DNA of 8,709 nucleotides from Eubacterium sp. UBA3720. GTDB taxonomy: Bacteria; Bacillota; Clostridia; Lachnospirales; Lachnospiraceae. The position numbers and the translations under genes are program-made. Location: NCBI GenBank assembly GCA_002371335.1, contig DFHP01000007.1, positions 1-8,709 of the forward strand. Reading direction: 5' to 3'. Within the stretch, counting starts at the first letter, position 1, and each line of letters starts with the position of its first letter. The notes beneath the pieces were generated by a model. The model was not told the DNA's origin and searched no databases. It saw nothing but the letters and a program-made list of their open reading frames with translations. This document shows positions 1-6,531 of this stretch, piece after piece.

Positions 1-58
1 AATTTCCCGACTGCAAGGGGTTTCTCAATTACCAGGTACTTTTATCCGGGCGGCCGGG

Positions 59-119
59 AAAACAGAAAACTCCCGCCATGATTAACAGTTTTATTATTTA
101 CTGTCTCTCATAGCGGGAG
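59..119 (-). terminator. Intrinsic terminator of the ABC export operon
   Basis: Arms at 70-81 and 108-119 form a 12-bp stem on the minus strand, perfect except for one U-G wobble. An inner 5-bp stem (85-89 with 100-104) extends it. The minus strand then reads TTTTCTGTTTT over 69-59, a broken U-tract. The plus strand has no T-run after the stem, so this terminator serves minus-strand transcription only. It lies about 270 bases beyond the permease stop, and the structured block at 211-386 fills much of that gap. Confidence 0.85.
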
Positions 120-130
120 CATATTATATC

Positions 131-161
131 ATTTCACATCCTTTTTTATTTCATGTGAAAT
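131..161. repeat. Short inverted repeats, ATTTCACAT type
   Basis: ATTTCACAT at 131-139 is matched by ATGTGAAAT at 153-161. A second, tighter dyad (ATTTCA-TG-TGAAAT) occupies 148-161. An imperfect direct repeat, GTGAAA followed by ATCTTTCC, occurs at 155-169 and again at 172-188. These lie in the 3' untranslated region of the minus-strand operon. They could be a weak secondary hairpin or a protein-binding dyad. Nothing assigns a function. Confidence 0.35.
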
Positions 162-210
162 ATCTTTCCCCGTGAAACAAATCTTTCCGGAAACTTCCTG
201 CCTGCAATAA

Positions 211-386
211 TTCAATCGCGGTCTCTGACCGCGCGCGAGTTGCGCGACGCACTTGTGAGTCTTCCTCTGCGCAGCTCTGCGATACGCCGGAGGCTCAACT
301 CAGATGGTGGATCGAAACCCTCCATTTAGTCAGGTTTAAATCAATACCCACCGCCTATAGGCGGGGGACTCCCCATCTGAGTTGAA
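211..386 (+). mobile_element. Putative non-autonomous IS200/IS605-like element (decayed tnpB 3' end plus ends)
   Basis: This block fills most of the gap after the permease stop and contains no complete gene. On the plus strand it starts after ATTCAA (210-215). Next come a 7-bp hairpin with a 3-base loop (217-223 with 227-233) and a second hairpin (232-236 with 242-246). A 13-bp inverted repeat joins 295-307 with 373-385, and the hairpin CCGCC-TATA-GGCGG sits at 351-364 near the right end. An open frame crosses 237-329 and ends in TAG; its last residues are RRRLNSDGGSKPSI. Subterminal hairpins at each end without terminal inverted repeats or target duplication are typical of IS200/IS605 elements and their small palindrome-associated derivatives. 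A frame stopping just before the right-end hairpin fits the 3' end of tnpB, where omega RNA is also encoded. The family assignment is inference; a structured RNA or other repeat family is the main alternative. Confidence 0.45.
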
Positions 387-390
387 TCTG

Positions 391-1584
391 TCAGCCCGTA
401 TACCGCAGGGCGTCGATGGGTTTCATTCTGGCCGCTTTATTGGCCGGGTAAGCCCCGAATATAAGGCCGATCCCCGAAGAAAAGAGCATTGCTATCACCA
501 CGATCGACGGCACCAGCTTCAGGTGCAGTGAATTCTGGAGCATATTGGCTATGTGCAGGGCACCGCCGGAAAGAAGGACGCCTATCATGCAGCCTACCAG
601 CGACACTGTCAGAGATTCCAGCAGAAACTGTGTCAGGATAACTCCTCTGGTCGCGCCGATCGCTTTGCGGATCCCTATCTCCCGCGTTCTCTCTGTCACG
701 GAGACCAGCATGATATTCATAATGCCGATTCCTCCCACGAGCAGCGAGATTGCCGCTACGCCGCCCATTACCAGCGAGAGTATCCCGGTGACTTCCTGCA
801 TGGATTCCAGATACTCCTGATTATTGTTAATATAAAAGCACTCGTCCGCCTTGCCGAATCTTTCCTCCAGCCAGGTGCCCACTTCATCTTTTGCCACTCC
901 CATCTCGTTGTTCACGGCTGTGAAGCAGAATTCCGATATTCCTCTGGATGTGTTGGACGGAAGACGAATGGCGTTCGTAAACGGGATATGCATCTCGTAA
1001 AGCGTCTGTCCGTATGCGGAGTACAGTTCATTATCTTCCAGCACTCCTATGATCTCATACTTGTTCCCGTTCAAAAGAATACTTTGTCCGACTGCCTCTG
1101 CCGGGTGTGGAATGCGCAGGATCTCCCTGATGACCGTCTCATTGACCACAGCCACCGGCAGGTGGTTCTCCATGTCCGGCGATTTGATATATCTTCCGTA
1201 AAGCAGCTTTTGTTCCTTGATGCGGTAGTATGACGGCGCTGCTCCGATTACCTGATATGAATTTTTGCTTTCATGACCGCTTCGAAGCTTCCCCTGAAAC
1301 CTGTATGCAGGCGAGATTTCATCTACGCTTTCCAGTCCCTGAATGGTATTCAGGTCATCTATGGTCAGATCCGGTTTCCCTTTGGTGTCAAAAATCTCAG
1401 CGTCCAGCCCCAGCGTCCCCAGTCCCGATATCTCGTCGGTAATGGAGCCGGTTGCCCCGTGTACGATCGAGACCAGTACCACCAGCGAGAATACGCCGAT
1501 AATGATCCCCAGCATCGTCAGAAACGAGCGCATCTTACTGGTCCGTATAGACGCAAACGCCATCTTTAATGATTGATAGAGCAT
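391..1584 (-). CDS. MacB-type ABC transporter permease
   Basis: A 397-residue integral membrane permease of the MacB/FtsX type, the membrane half of an ABC exporter. A membrane helix at about residues 20-42 is followed by an extracytoplasmic MacB core domain (about 43-265). Three helices then lie near 268-294, 315-340 and 357-381. The loop after the second helix carries TERTREIGIRKAIGA (298-311), the strongly conserved MacB segment that contacts the ATPase. The C-terminus AARMKPIDALRY is also typical. The length matches Gram-positive MacB permeases, which lack the fused N-terminal ATPase of Escherichia coli MacB. The ATG overlaps the ATPase stop as TAATG, with AAGGA just upstream, so the two are translationally coupled. 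The substrate cannot be read from the sequence; peptides, antimicrobial compounds and macrolides are known for the family. Confidence 0.93.
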   Translation of the reverse strand: MLYQSLKMAFASIRTSKMRSFLTMLGIIIGVFSLVVLVSIVHGATGSITDEISGLGTLGLDAEIFDTKGKPDLTIDDLNTIQGLESVDEISPAYRFQGKLRSGHESKNSYQVIGAAPSYYRIKEQKLLYGRYIKSPDMENHLPVAVVNETVIREILRIPHPAEAVGQSILLNGNKYEIIGVLEDNELYSAYGQTLYEMHIPFTNAIRLPSNTSRGISEFCFTAVNNEMGVAKDEVGTWLEERFGKADECFYINNNQEYLESMQEVTGILSLVMGGVAAISLLVGGIGIMNIMLVSVTERTREIGIRKAIGATRGVILTQFLLESLTVSLVGCMIGVLLSGGALHIANMLQNSLHLKLVPSIVVIAMLFSSGIGLIFGAYPANKAARMKPIDALRYTG

Positions 1585-2249
1585 TACAGTTCCTTTACCT
1601 TTCCATCTTTTATGCTGATCCGGCGCTCTGCCCTTTCGGCTACGGAGCTGTCATGGGTGATCAGAACAACGGTATTCCCGTCCTCATGCAGCTTCTGAAA
1701 AATTGCCATGATCTCCTCTCCGGTCCCGGAATCCAGATTTCCCGTGGGCTCATCCGCGAGAAAAATAGACGGTCTGGCCGCGATCGCCCGCGCGATGGCC
1801 ACACGCTGCTGCTGTCCCCCTGACAGCTCTGAAGGTCTGTGCAAACGCCGGTCGTAGAGTCCGACTCTGTTCAACGCGTCTTCGACTCTGTTCTTCCGTT
1901 CCGCTCTGGGGACTTTCTGATAGATCATGGGCAGTTCCACATTATCCCATGCTGTCATTTTACCTATAAGATTGAAGTTCTGAAAGACAAATCCTATCTT
2001 CCGGCTGCGGATCCCGGCCAGCTGATTCTCTCTGTAGGTGCGGATCTCCTGCCCGTCGAGATAATACTCTCCTTCATCAGCGATATCCAGACAGCCAATG
2101 ATATTCATCAATGTCGATTTGCCGCTTCCGGAAGGTCCGATAATGCTGACAAACTCCCCGCTGCGGATATGCATGCTGGCATTATCCAGTGCCCGAAGGC
2201 TGTTCTCTCCCATCCTGTATATTTTGGAAACATTCTTCAGAATAATCAT
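1584..2249 (-). CDS. MacB/LolD-type ABC transporter ATPase
   Basis: A 221-residue cytoplasmic ATPase that powers the neighbouring permease. It shows Walker A GPSGSGKST (38-46), the Q-loop VFQN with Gln90, the signature LSGGQQQRVAIARA (142-155), Walker B IFLADEP (162-168), a D-loop NLDS and the switch His199 in ITHD. The sequence is typical of the MacB/LolD/FtsE subfamily. An open frame extends upstream to 2435, but that stretch is the adaptor gene in another frame. The ATG at 2247-2249 is preferred because it follows the adaptor stop as TGATATG and gives the usual family N-terminus (MIILKNVSKIY). The only strong Shine-Dalgarno, AAGGAGG (2267-2273), is 17 bases upstream, further than normal. 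An in-frame ATG at 2274-2276 would start before it, so initiation probably depends on coupling. Confidence 0.93.
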   Translation of the reverse strand: MIILKNVSKIYRMGENSLRALDNASMHIRSGEFVSIIGPSGSGKSTLMNIIGCLDIADEGEYYLDGQEIRTYRENQLAGIRSRKIGFVFQNFNLIGKMTAWDNVELPMIYQKVPRAERKNRVEDALNRVGLYDRRLHRPSELSGGQQQRVAIARAIAARPSIFLADEPTGNLDSGTGEEIMAIFQKLHEDGNTVVLITHDSSVAERAERRISIKDGKVKEL

Positions 2250-2250
2250 A

Positions 2251-4341
2251 TCAGAAATAATAATAGCCTCCTTCATCCTGATCTTCGGTCGTCGGCAGAT
2301 AATATACCATATCGCCCTCCTGAAGGCCCGATAGGATCTCCACCTCCGTGCTGGTCGAAAATCCGAGGCGCACCTCCTTTGGTTCTGAAGGCATACCAGC
2401 CTCATCGAGAGCTGTGTACACAATATTCTTTTCATCCAGAGACTGTACCGCCTCCACCGGAATTGTCAGAGCTCCCTTTCTGTCGCCCACATTGATTTCG
2501 GCCGAAGCATTCATACCGTTCATCATCCCATCAGCACGGTCCACCCGGATACGGACTTTGTACTTTGCCGCTTCTCCGTTCCCTCCGCCTGATGCCTTGT
2601 TGCTAATGGAAGAAATGACTCCCTCGAATTCCTGACCATCGATCGCGTCGATATTGACCTTTGCCTGCTGCCCCTTTTCAAGGCTGAGAATATCCAGCTC
2701 ATCGACATTAATGTCAATATACATATCCTTGTCAGGGATGACAGTCATTGCCAGAGCCTCCGCTTCACTGTATGTCTTGCCGGTTCCTGATCCGGCGGTT
2801 CCGGAACCATCGAAGCCTCCAAAGCCGCCGTCGATATCCCCATAGCCGCCAAATCCCATGTCTCCTGCCTCAGCCGGCAGCAGACCTGTTTCCGGGAAAA
2901 ACGCAGCGACTCTCAATGTTTCCACGATTCCATCCCGGTTAAGGTCCAGATACTTGAATTCAACATCCGGAGTCCCTTCAACCGCGACATCAAGATACTT
3001 CGTCTCTCCTTCATTGTAGGCGAAATAATATCCGTCTTCCGCATACAGTGTGATTACCGCAGCGTAAGAAGTTTCAGGGAGAAAGACTTCTCCTGCGGGT
3101 ATCCATTCTATGACGCCCCGGTACGCTCTCTCCGGGCTTTCGTCATCTGCCGTGTCCTCTCCTTCTGCCCGGTTTGTCCCAAGCTCTGTCTGCGGTACTT
3201 CGCCCGCAGCCGGCGGCTCTACATTCAGCTGCAGTATTCCTGTGATCGGCTTCATTCCTTCCGGTGCGGATATACCCGGCCGTTGACTGCCTTCCGTCCC
3301 GCTTCCGCTGCCGTTTCCGCCTGTGCTGTTTCCGTTTCCGCCTGCACTGCTTCCGCTTACATCTGTATTGTTTCCGCCTGCACCGTTTCCGTATCCTTCT
3401 GTATTATTTACGCCTTCGTTTCCGCCGGCGGAATCATTTCCTTCTTCTCCGTCCGAAGCAGCATTGTCACCACCTTCTACGACACTCTCTCCTGAAACAT
3501 CCGCGCCGTCGCCGAAAGCGCTGTTTACAGCATAGTGCTGAGCGCCGGAAGGCTGACCGCCTCCGTCTGCCCGCAGTCTCAGTACTGCGGCCGTCCCGAT
3601 CACCTGTTTTCCTCCTGCAGGGGCGTTGCTGTACGCTTCCGTGCCGGAAGTATTCCTAAGACTTGTCAGGTCGTTCTTTTCCGTAGTTTCTGTAGTCTCC
3701 GAATCCTTATCCGTGCTGTTGTTTTTTCCTGCGGACACCGGCTGTGAACCGGTCTCGATCCTCTCATACAGATTGAGCGAATCCACGACGCCCGCTTTGT
3801 CACTGCGCAGCACACAGTCGTTTTTCAGCTCGCGCATCTCATCCCTGACTCTGATCAGGTCCTCTTTCTGCGCTGTATAAACCTCTTTTTTCAACTCATA
3901 ATTTTTCTCTTTGGAAGAAAGATCTTTGATCGTTTTTTCCATATCGTCTATGCTTTCCTGCACGGACAATATTTCTTTGTTCACGGAAAGGAGAGATACA
4001 AGAGCAATAGCCTGTCCTTCTTCAACCTTGTCTCCTTCTTCCACATAGATCTCCGATACCTCGAGACCTGCCGGAACGATCACATCCTTCGCGTCCTCAG
4101 CCATAAGCGTGCCGGTGCCGGATACATCCTGAGATATATCTTTTCTGCCGACCTCTGCCGAAAGAACCTCCTGCAGCGCGCCCGCAGCATTCAGGCGCCC
4201 TGCCGCTCCTTCTGTTCCGGGAATAACGCCCCCCGCTCCGAGCATTCTCAGAATGCCTGTTCCGGCTGCTGCCGCAACCACAAGTATCAGGATCACCTTT
4301 ACAGGCTTTGGTAGTTTCTTTTTCGATTTTCTAAATGCCAT
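2251..4341 (-). CDS. HlyD/MacA-like adaptor with large inserted linker and beta domain
   Basis: A 696-residue periplasmic-adaptor-type protein partnering the MacB-type transporter encoded downstream. A basic N-terminus and membrane helix (about 15-37) anchor it. A first lipoyl half follows (about 84-116, VIVPAGLEVSEIYVEEGDKV), then a coiled-coil hairpin (about 118-176). The second lipoyl half starts at about 177-200 (RSDKAGVVDSLN). Normal family architecture resumes at about 528 with the beta-barrel (INVDELDILSLEKGQQAKVNI) and membrane-proximal part (IPVEAVQSLDEKNIVY). In between are about 320 extra residues: a Thr/Ser/Glu-rich linker, a Gly/Asn/Ser-rich tract (281-352), a beta domain (about 364-485) with an EF-hand-like loop DLNRDG (466-471), and a Gly/Asp/Phe linker (493-521). 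The family is usually about 350-500 residues, so this is long. The frame stays open to 4491, but the start at 4339-4341 has AGGAG eight bases upstream and gives a normal basic N-terminus. The gene starts the three-gene export operon. Confidence 0.9.
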   Translation of the reverse strand: MAFRKSKKKLPKPVKVILILVVAAAAGTGILRMLGAGGVIPGTEGAAGRLNAAGALQEVLSAEVGRKDISQDVSGTGTLMAEDAKDVIVPAGLEVSEIYVEEGDKVEEGQAIALVSLLSVNKEILSVQESIDDMEKTIKDLSSKEKNYELKKEVYTAQKEDLIRVRDEMRELKNDCVLRSDKAGVVDSLNLYERIETGSQPVSAGKNNSTDKDSETTETTEKNDLTSLRNTSGTEAYSNAPAGGKQVIGTAAVLRLRADGGGQPSGAQHYAVNSAFGDGADVSGESVVEGGDNAASDGEEGNDSAGGNEGVNNTEGYGNGAGGNNTDVSGSSAGGNGNSTGGNGSGSGTEGSQRPGISAPEGMKPITGILQLNVEPPAAGEVPQTELGTNRAEGEDTADDESPERAYRGVIEWIPAGEVFLPETSYAAVITLYAEDGYYFAYNEGETKYLDVAVEGTPDVEFKYLDLNRDGIVETLRVAAFFPETGLLPAEAGDMGFGGYGDIDGGFGGFDGSGTAGSGTGKTYSEAEALAMTVIPDKDMYIDINVDELDILSLEKGQQAKVNIDAIDGQEFEGVISSISNKASGGGNGEAAKYKVRIRVDRADGMMNGMNASAEINVGDRKGALTIPVEAVQSLDEKNIVYTALDEAGMPSEPKEVRLGFSTSTEVEILSGLQEGDMVYYLPTTEDQDEGGYYYF
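3286..3501 (-). repeat. Low-complexity Gly/Asn/Ser repeat tract in the adaptor gene
   Basis: This stretch encodes adaptor residues 281-352, dominated by GGN, GNG, SGS and NNT units. On the plus strand the motif TTTCCGCC recurs several times (for example at 3315-3322, 3335-3342 and 3421-3425 in part), as degenerate tandem copies at DNA level. Such tracts expand and contract easily, so length may vary between strains. The encoded segment should be flexible and unfolded. Confidence 0.7.
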
Positions 4342-4407
4342 ATAGTTTTCTCCTCTTATCAGATACACGTACAGACGTCGAAAAGAGACATCCGCACACA
4401 CCCCTTG

Positions 4408-4436
4408 GTTATATCCTGCTAACTCCCATGTATCAG
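4408..4436 (-). promoter_or_regulatory. Candidate promoter for the export operon
   Basis: On the minus strand CTGATA (4436-4431) lies 17 bases before TATAAC (4413-4408). They match four and five of six positions of the -35 and -10 consensus. Transcription would begin near 4401 and give a leader of about 60 bases ending in the AGGAG ribosome binding site (4350-4354) and ATG at 4341. This is the best-spaced pair I found in the gap. It is a match by eye only. Confidence 0.4.
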
Positions 4437-4474
4437 ACTTCGGGACCAGCTCCGCCAATCTGTACATCTTACAA

Positions 4475-4507
4475 AATATACATACCTGCAACTAACCTCG
4501 GACTAAC
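4475..4507 (-). promoter_or_regulatory. Direct repeats upstream of a TATATT -10, possible activator site
   Basis: On the minus strand GTTAGT occurs twice (4507-4502 and 4496-4491), with starts 11 bases apart, about one helical turn. Ten bases further on is TATATT (4480-4475). No good -35 hexamer lies 17 bases upstream of it, and the repeats cover that position. This layout resembles promoters activated by OmpR-type response regulators. No regulator gene is present in the window, so the role is inferred. Confidence 0.3.
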
Positions 4508-4554
4508 TCAACGTGCCAATGTCAAAAACTACTCTCTTCCGGAATTGTTACATT

Positions 4555-4577
4555 CAGGTCTCCCTCGCGAGACCCTG
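4555..4577. repeat. Inverted repeat upstream of the export operon
   Basis: CAGGTCTC (4555-4562) pairs with GAGACCCTG (4569-4577) through eight base pairs with one bulged C, around a six-base loop. It sits between the preceding operon's terminator and the candidate promoters. It could be a regulator dyad or an accidental hairpin; there is no T-tract on either side. Confidence 0.35.
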
Positions 4578-4595
4578 CGCGGGATTCGGGTCACC

Positions 4596-4637
4596 TTTAT
4601 TATAAAAGGCGGGTCTGAGTTCATCTCAGCTCCCGCC
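4596..4637 (-). terminator. Intrinsic terminator of the dnaX-ybaB-recR operon
   Basis: On the minus strand GGCGGG (4637-4632) and CTGAG (4629-4625) pair with CTCAG (4619-4615) and CCCGCC (4613-4608) around a five-base loop. A small internal mismatch separates the two stem parts. The next bases read TTTTATAATAAA. This GC-rich stem with a U-rich tail lies about 50 bases after the stop codon at 4688. It separates the replication/repair operon from the export operon. Confidence 0.85.
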
Positions 4638-4687
4638 CTTTCTGATCTGATTCATGAGTATCACTACCCCGGAACCATCCGTATTTT

Positions 4688-5830
4688 TTATTTCAGCTCA
4701 ATCCAGCGTATCCCGTCATCCGTTACTACGGCATACTCTCCGTTCTTCACCGCGAAGAAGGCCTGGGGTTTCTGTTTATAGCTTCCCTCGAAACGCTTTT
4801 TTCCGCGTACATTGTATACACAGAAATGTTCATTTAGATACAAGGTGATCTGATCGTTCATGATTTCAATATGATCATACATAAAGGATATATCCTGATC
4901 CAGCACAGAGTTTCCGCTCTGATCATATACCTGAAGCGTAAAAGGCTTTTTTTCGCTGTTTCTCTCCAGTACCAGCCCTAAATATTTCTCATTATGAAAA
5001 ACGCTGACGATATTGTTTTTTACTGTTATCTCTTTTTTCTTTTCCGGTCTCTGACTGCCTTCATAAATCACGAAACCGTTACTTGTGAAGGCCGCCGATG
5101 TGTCATCATCTATAAACATCAGTTCAGGCACAATATTACCTGAGTATTCGTAACTGCTCACCAGGTTGTCTTCCTGATTATCTCCGGTCTGGGCAAAATT
5201 ATAAAAATAAACTCTGCTCTCCTGAACGCCCGCATTATAAGCCAGATACGACACTTCAAGGATTTCGCCGTTCGGTGACAGGGCAATATCCATAGGATAG
5301 CCCTGCTGATCGATCTTTGTCAGGATCGCTGATATTTCTTCTCCGCTGCTTTTATAATACCTTATCCAGGTGTTATTTCCATCGTCAAGGATCGCCGCGA
5401 CCGTTCCCGTTTCCGAAACGGTCATTTTTACGATCGGTATCCTGGTCGAAAACGTACCTACTGTTTTCTCACGGTCAAATATCACCACGTTCATTCCATT
5501 CTTATCATAAACAGCGCCATACCTGCTGCCGATGGTTACCTTTGGAAGACTCATCATATAATCCGTCTCCCAGATCACCGTCTCGTCATCTTCCAGCAGC
5601 ATGGCTCCGTCAGCGCCATACTGAAGCACTTTTCCGGAAAATGCGCAGTAGGAATAAGACAGCGTATCATCCTGTGAACGCTCTTTTATTATATTGTATG
5701 AACTATAATCAGAACCCGTATTCCAGAAATACACTCCAAGAGCGATCAGTAAGCCGATGATGACTGCGCCAAGAAGGATCATTCCCCCATGCTGCAGCTT
5801 CTTTCCTCCTATACGTCTGTTGTTCGCCAT
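4688..5830 (-). CDS. Membrane-anchored protein, DUF5711-like, function unknown
   Basis: A 380-residue protein with a short basic N-terminus and one membrane helix (about 17-36, MILLGAVIIGLLIALGVYFW). The remainder should lie outside the membrane. It is made of recurring short beta-strand segments ending in polar turns (for example SRYGAVYDKNGMNVVIFDR, TGTVAAILDDGNNTWIRYY and NGEYAVVTDDGIRWIEL), which suggests a beta-propeller-like fold. No catalytic motif is visible. The overall form and its place after recR match the family I know as DUF5711 in Lachnospiraceae; the name is from memory. The ATG at 5828-5830 has GGAG a few bases upstream. A 104-base gap separates it from recR with no convincing promoter, and the terminator follows at 4637, so it is likely the last gene of the dnaX operon. 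No function is claimed. Confidence 0.85.
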   Translation of the reverse strand: MANNRRIGGKKLQHGGMILLGAVIIGLLIALGVYFWNTGSDYSSYNIIKERSQDDTLSYSYCAFSGKVLQYGADGAMLLEDDETVIWETDYMMSLPKVTIGSRYGAVYDKNGMNVVIFDREKTVGTFSTRIPIVKMTVSETGTVAAILDDGNNTWIRYYKSSGEEISAILTKIDQQGYPMDIALSPNGEILEVSYLAYNAGVQESRVYFYNFAQTGDNQEDNLVSSYEYSGNIVPELMFIDDDTSAAFTSNGFVIYEGSQRPEKKKEITVKNNIVSVFHNEKYLGLVLERNSEKKPFTLQVYDQSGNSVLDQDISFMYDHIEIMNDQITLYLNEHFCVYNVRGKKRFEGSYKQKPQAFFAVKNGEYAVVTDDGIRWIELK

Positions 5831-5934
5831 ATGTCACTCCAATAGCCGGCCCGATCTGCGTCGGATCTGTAATTCGCATATCCTCTCCGCAGGATACGAG
5901 AACCGTTTTCTCCGTCATCTGCAGGCTTTTCCGT

Positions 5935-6531
5935 TCACAGGTCCACTCTGCCTTCCAGCGCGCGAAGCAGCGTTACCTCATCAATATACTCCAGATCTCC
6001 GCCCACCGGAACTCCGCTGGCGATCCGGCTCACTCTGATACCGGTAGGTTTCACCAGTTTGCTGATATACATCGCCGTGGTTTCGCCTTCCAGACTGGAG
6101 TTCGTGGCAATGATCACCTCATCCACATCTCCTTCCAGACGCCGCATCAGTTCCTTCAGCCGGATATCATCGGGGCCGATACCCAGCATGGGCGAGATCG
6201 CCCCCTGAAGCACATGATAAACGCCCTCATATTTCTGCGTTTTTTCATAGGCTGCCAGATCTCTGGAGTTTTCCACTACCATGATCTGTTTATGATTTCT
6301 TGCCTCATTTCCGCAGATAGGGCACACTTCACTGTCAGTCAGCGTACAGCATATTTTACAATATCGTACGTTTTTCTTTGCGCTTCTGATAGATTCCGCA
6401 AGCTTCTCCACATGCTCTTCCGGCATATTCAGAATATGAAACGCCAGGCGCTGCGCCGACTTCGGACCTATCCCCGGAAGTCTCCCCAACTCTTCTATCA
6501 GTCTGCTGATATGACTGCTATAGTACTCCAT
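5935..6531 (-). CDS. recR: Recombination mediator protein RecR
   Basis: A 198-residue RecR, the usual family length. With RecO and RecF it helps load RecA on single-stranded DNA at gaps during recombinational repair. Visible parts in order are a helix-hairpin-helix (LGRLPGIGPKSAQRLA, about 15-30), a four-cysteine zinc finger (Cys58, Cys61, Cys70, Cys73, with an additional Cys62), and a Toprim domain from about 82 (IMVVENSRDLAAYE). The conserved segments ATNSSLEGETTAMYI and GVPVGGDLEYID follow. The acidic residue often found after the Toprim Glu87 is Asn88 here, within family variation. Its ATG overlaps the ybaB stop as TAATG, and GGAGG lies 12 bases upstream inside ybaB, so translation is probably coupled. 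Confidence 0.98.
   Translation of the reverse strand: MEYYSSHISRLIEELGRLPGIGPKSAQRLAFHILNMPEEHVEKLAESIRSAKKNVRYCKICCTLTDSEVCPICGNEARNHKQIMVVENSRDLAAYEKTQKYEGVYHVLQGAISPMLGIGPDDIRLKELMRRLEGDVDEVIIATNSSLEGETTAMYISKLVKPTGIRVSRIASGVPVGGDLEYIDEVTLLRALEGRVDL

Noticed and set aside
211..386. CRISPR array or tRNA in the structured block
   Set aside because: There are no repeats with regular spacers and no cloverleaf or T-loop sequence; the repeats are inverted, not direct.
2250..2435. N-terminal extension of the ATPase to an ATG at 2435
   Set aside because: The stretch is Arg-rich, unlike any MacB N-terminus, overlaps 186 bases of the adaptor gene in another frame, and the family N-terminus starts at 2249.
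3264..3659. Plus-strand frames opposite the adaptor rich in Arg, Leu, Phe and Cys
   Set aside because: They are antisense images of the GGN-repeat tract; the composition follows from the repeat and no ribosome binding site precedes them.
4342..4491. 50-residue upstream extension of the adaptor
   Set aside because: It would put a cysteine- and arginine-rich segment before the membrane anchor, would cover both candidate promoters, and lacks a ribosome binding site; the ATG at 4341 has a good one.
4520..4525. Perfect TTGACA on the minus strand as a -35
   Set aside because: No acceptable -10 hexamer lies 16 to 18 bases downstream; the sequence there is GTCCGAGG.
5709..5918. Small minus-strand frame of 69 residues between recR and the membrane protein gene
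   Set aside because: It has no ribosome binding site, runs well into the next gene in another frame, and its composition looks like chance.
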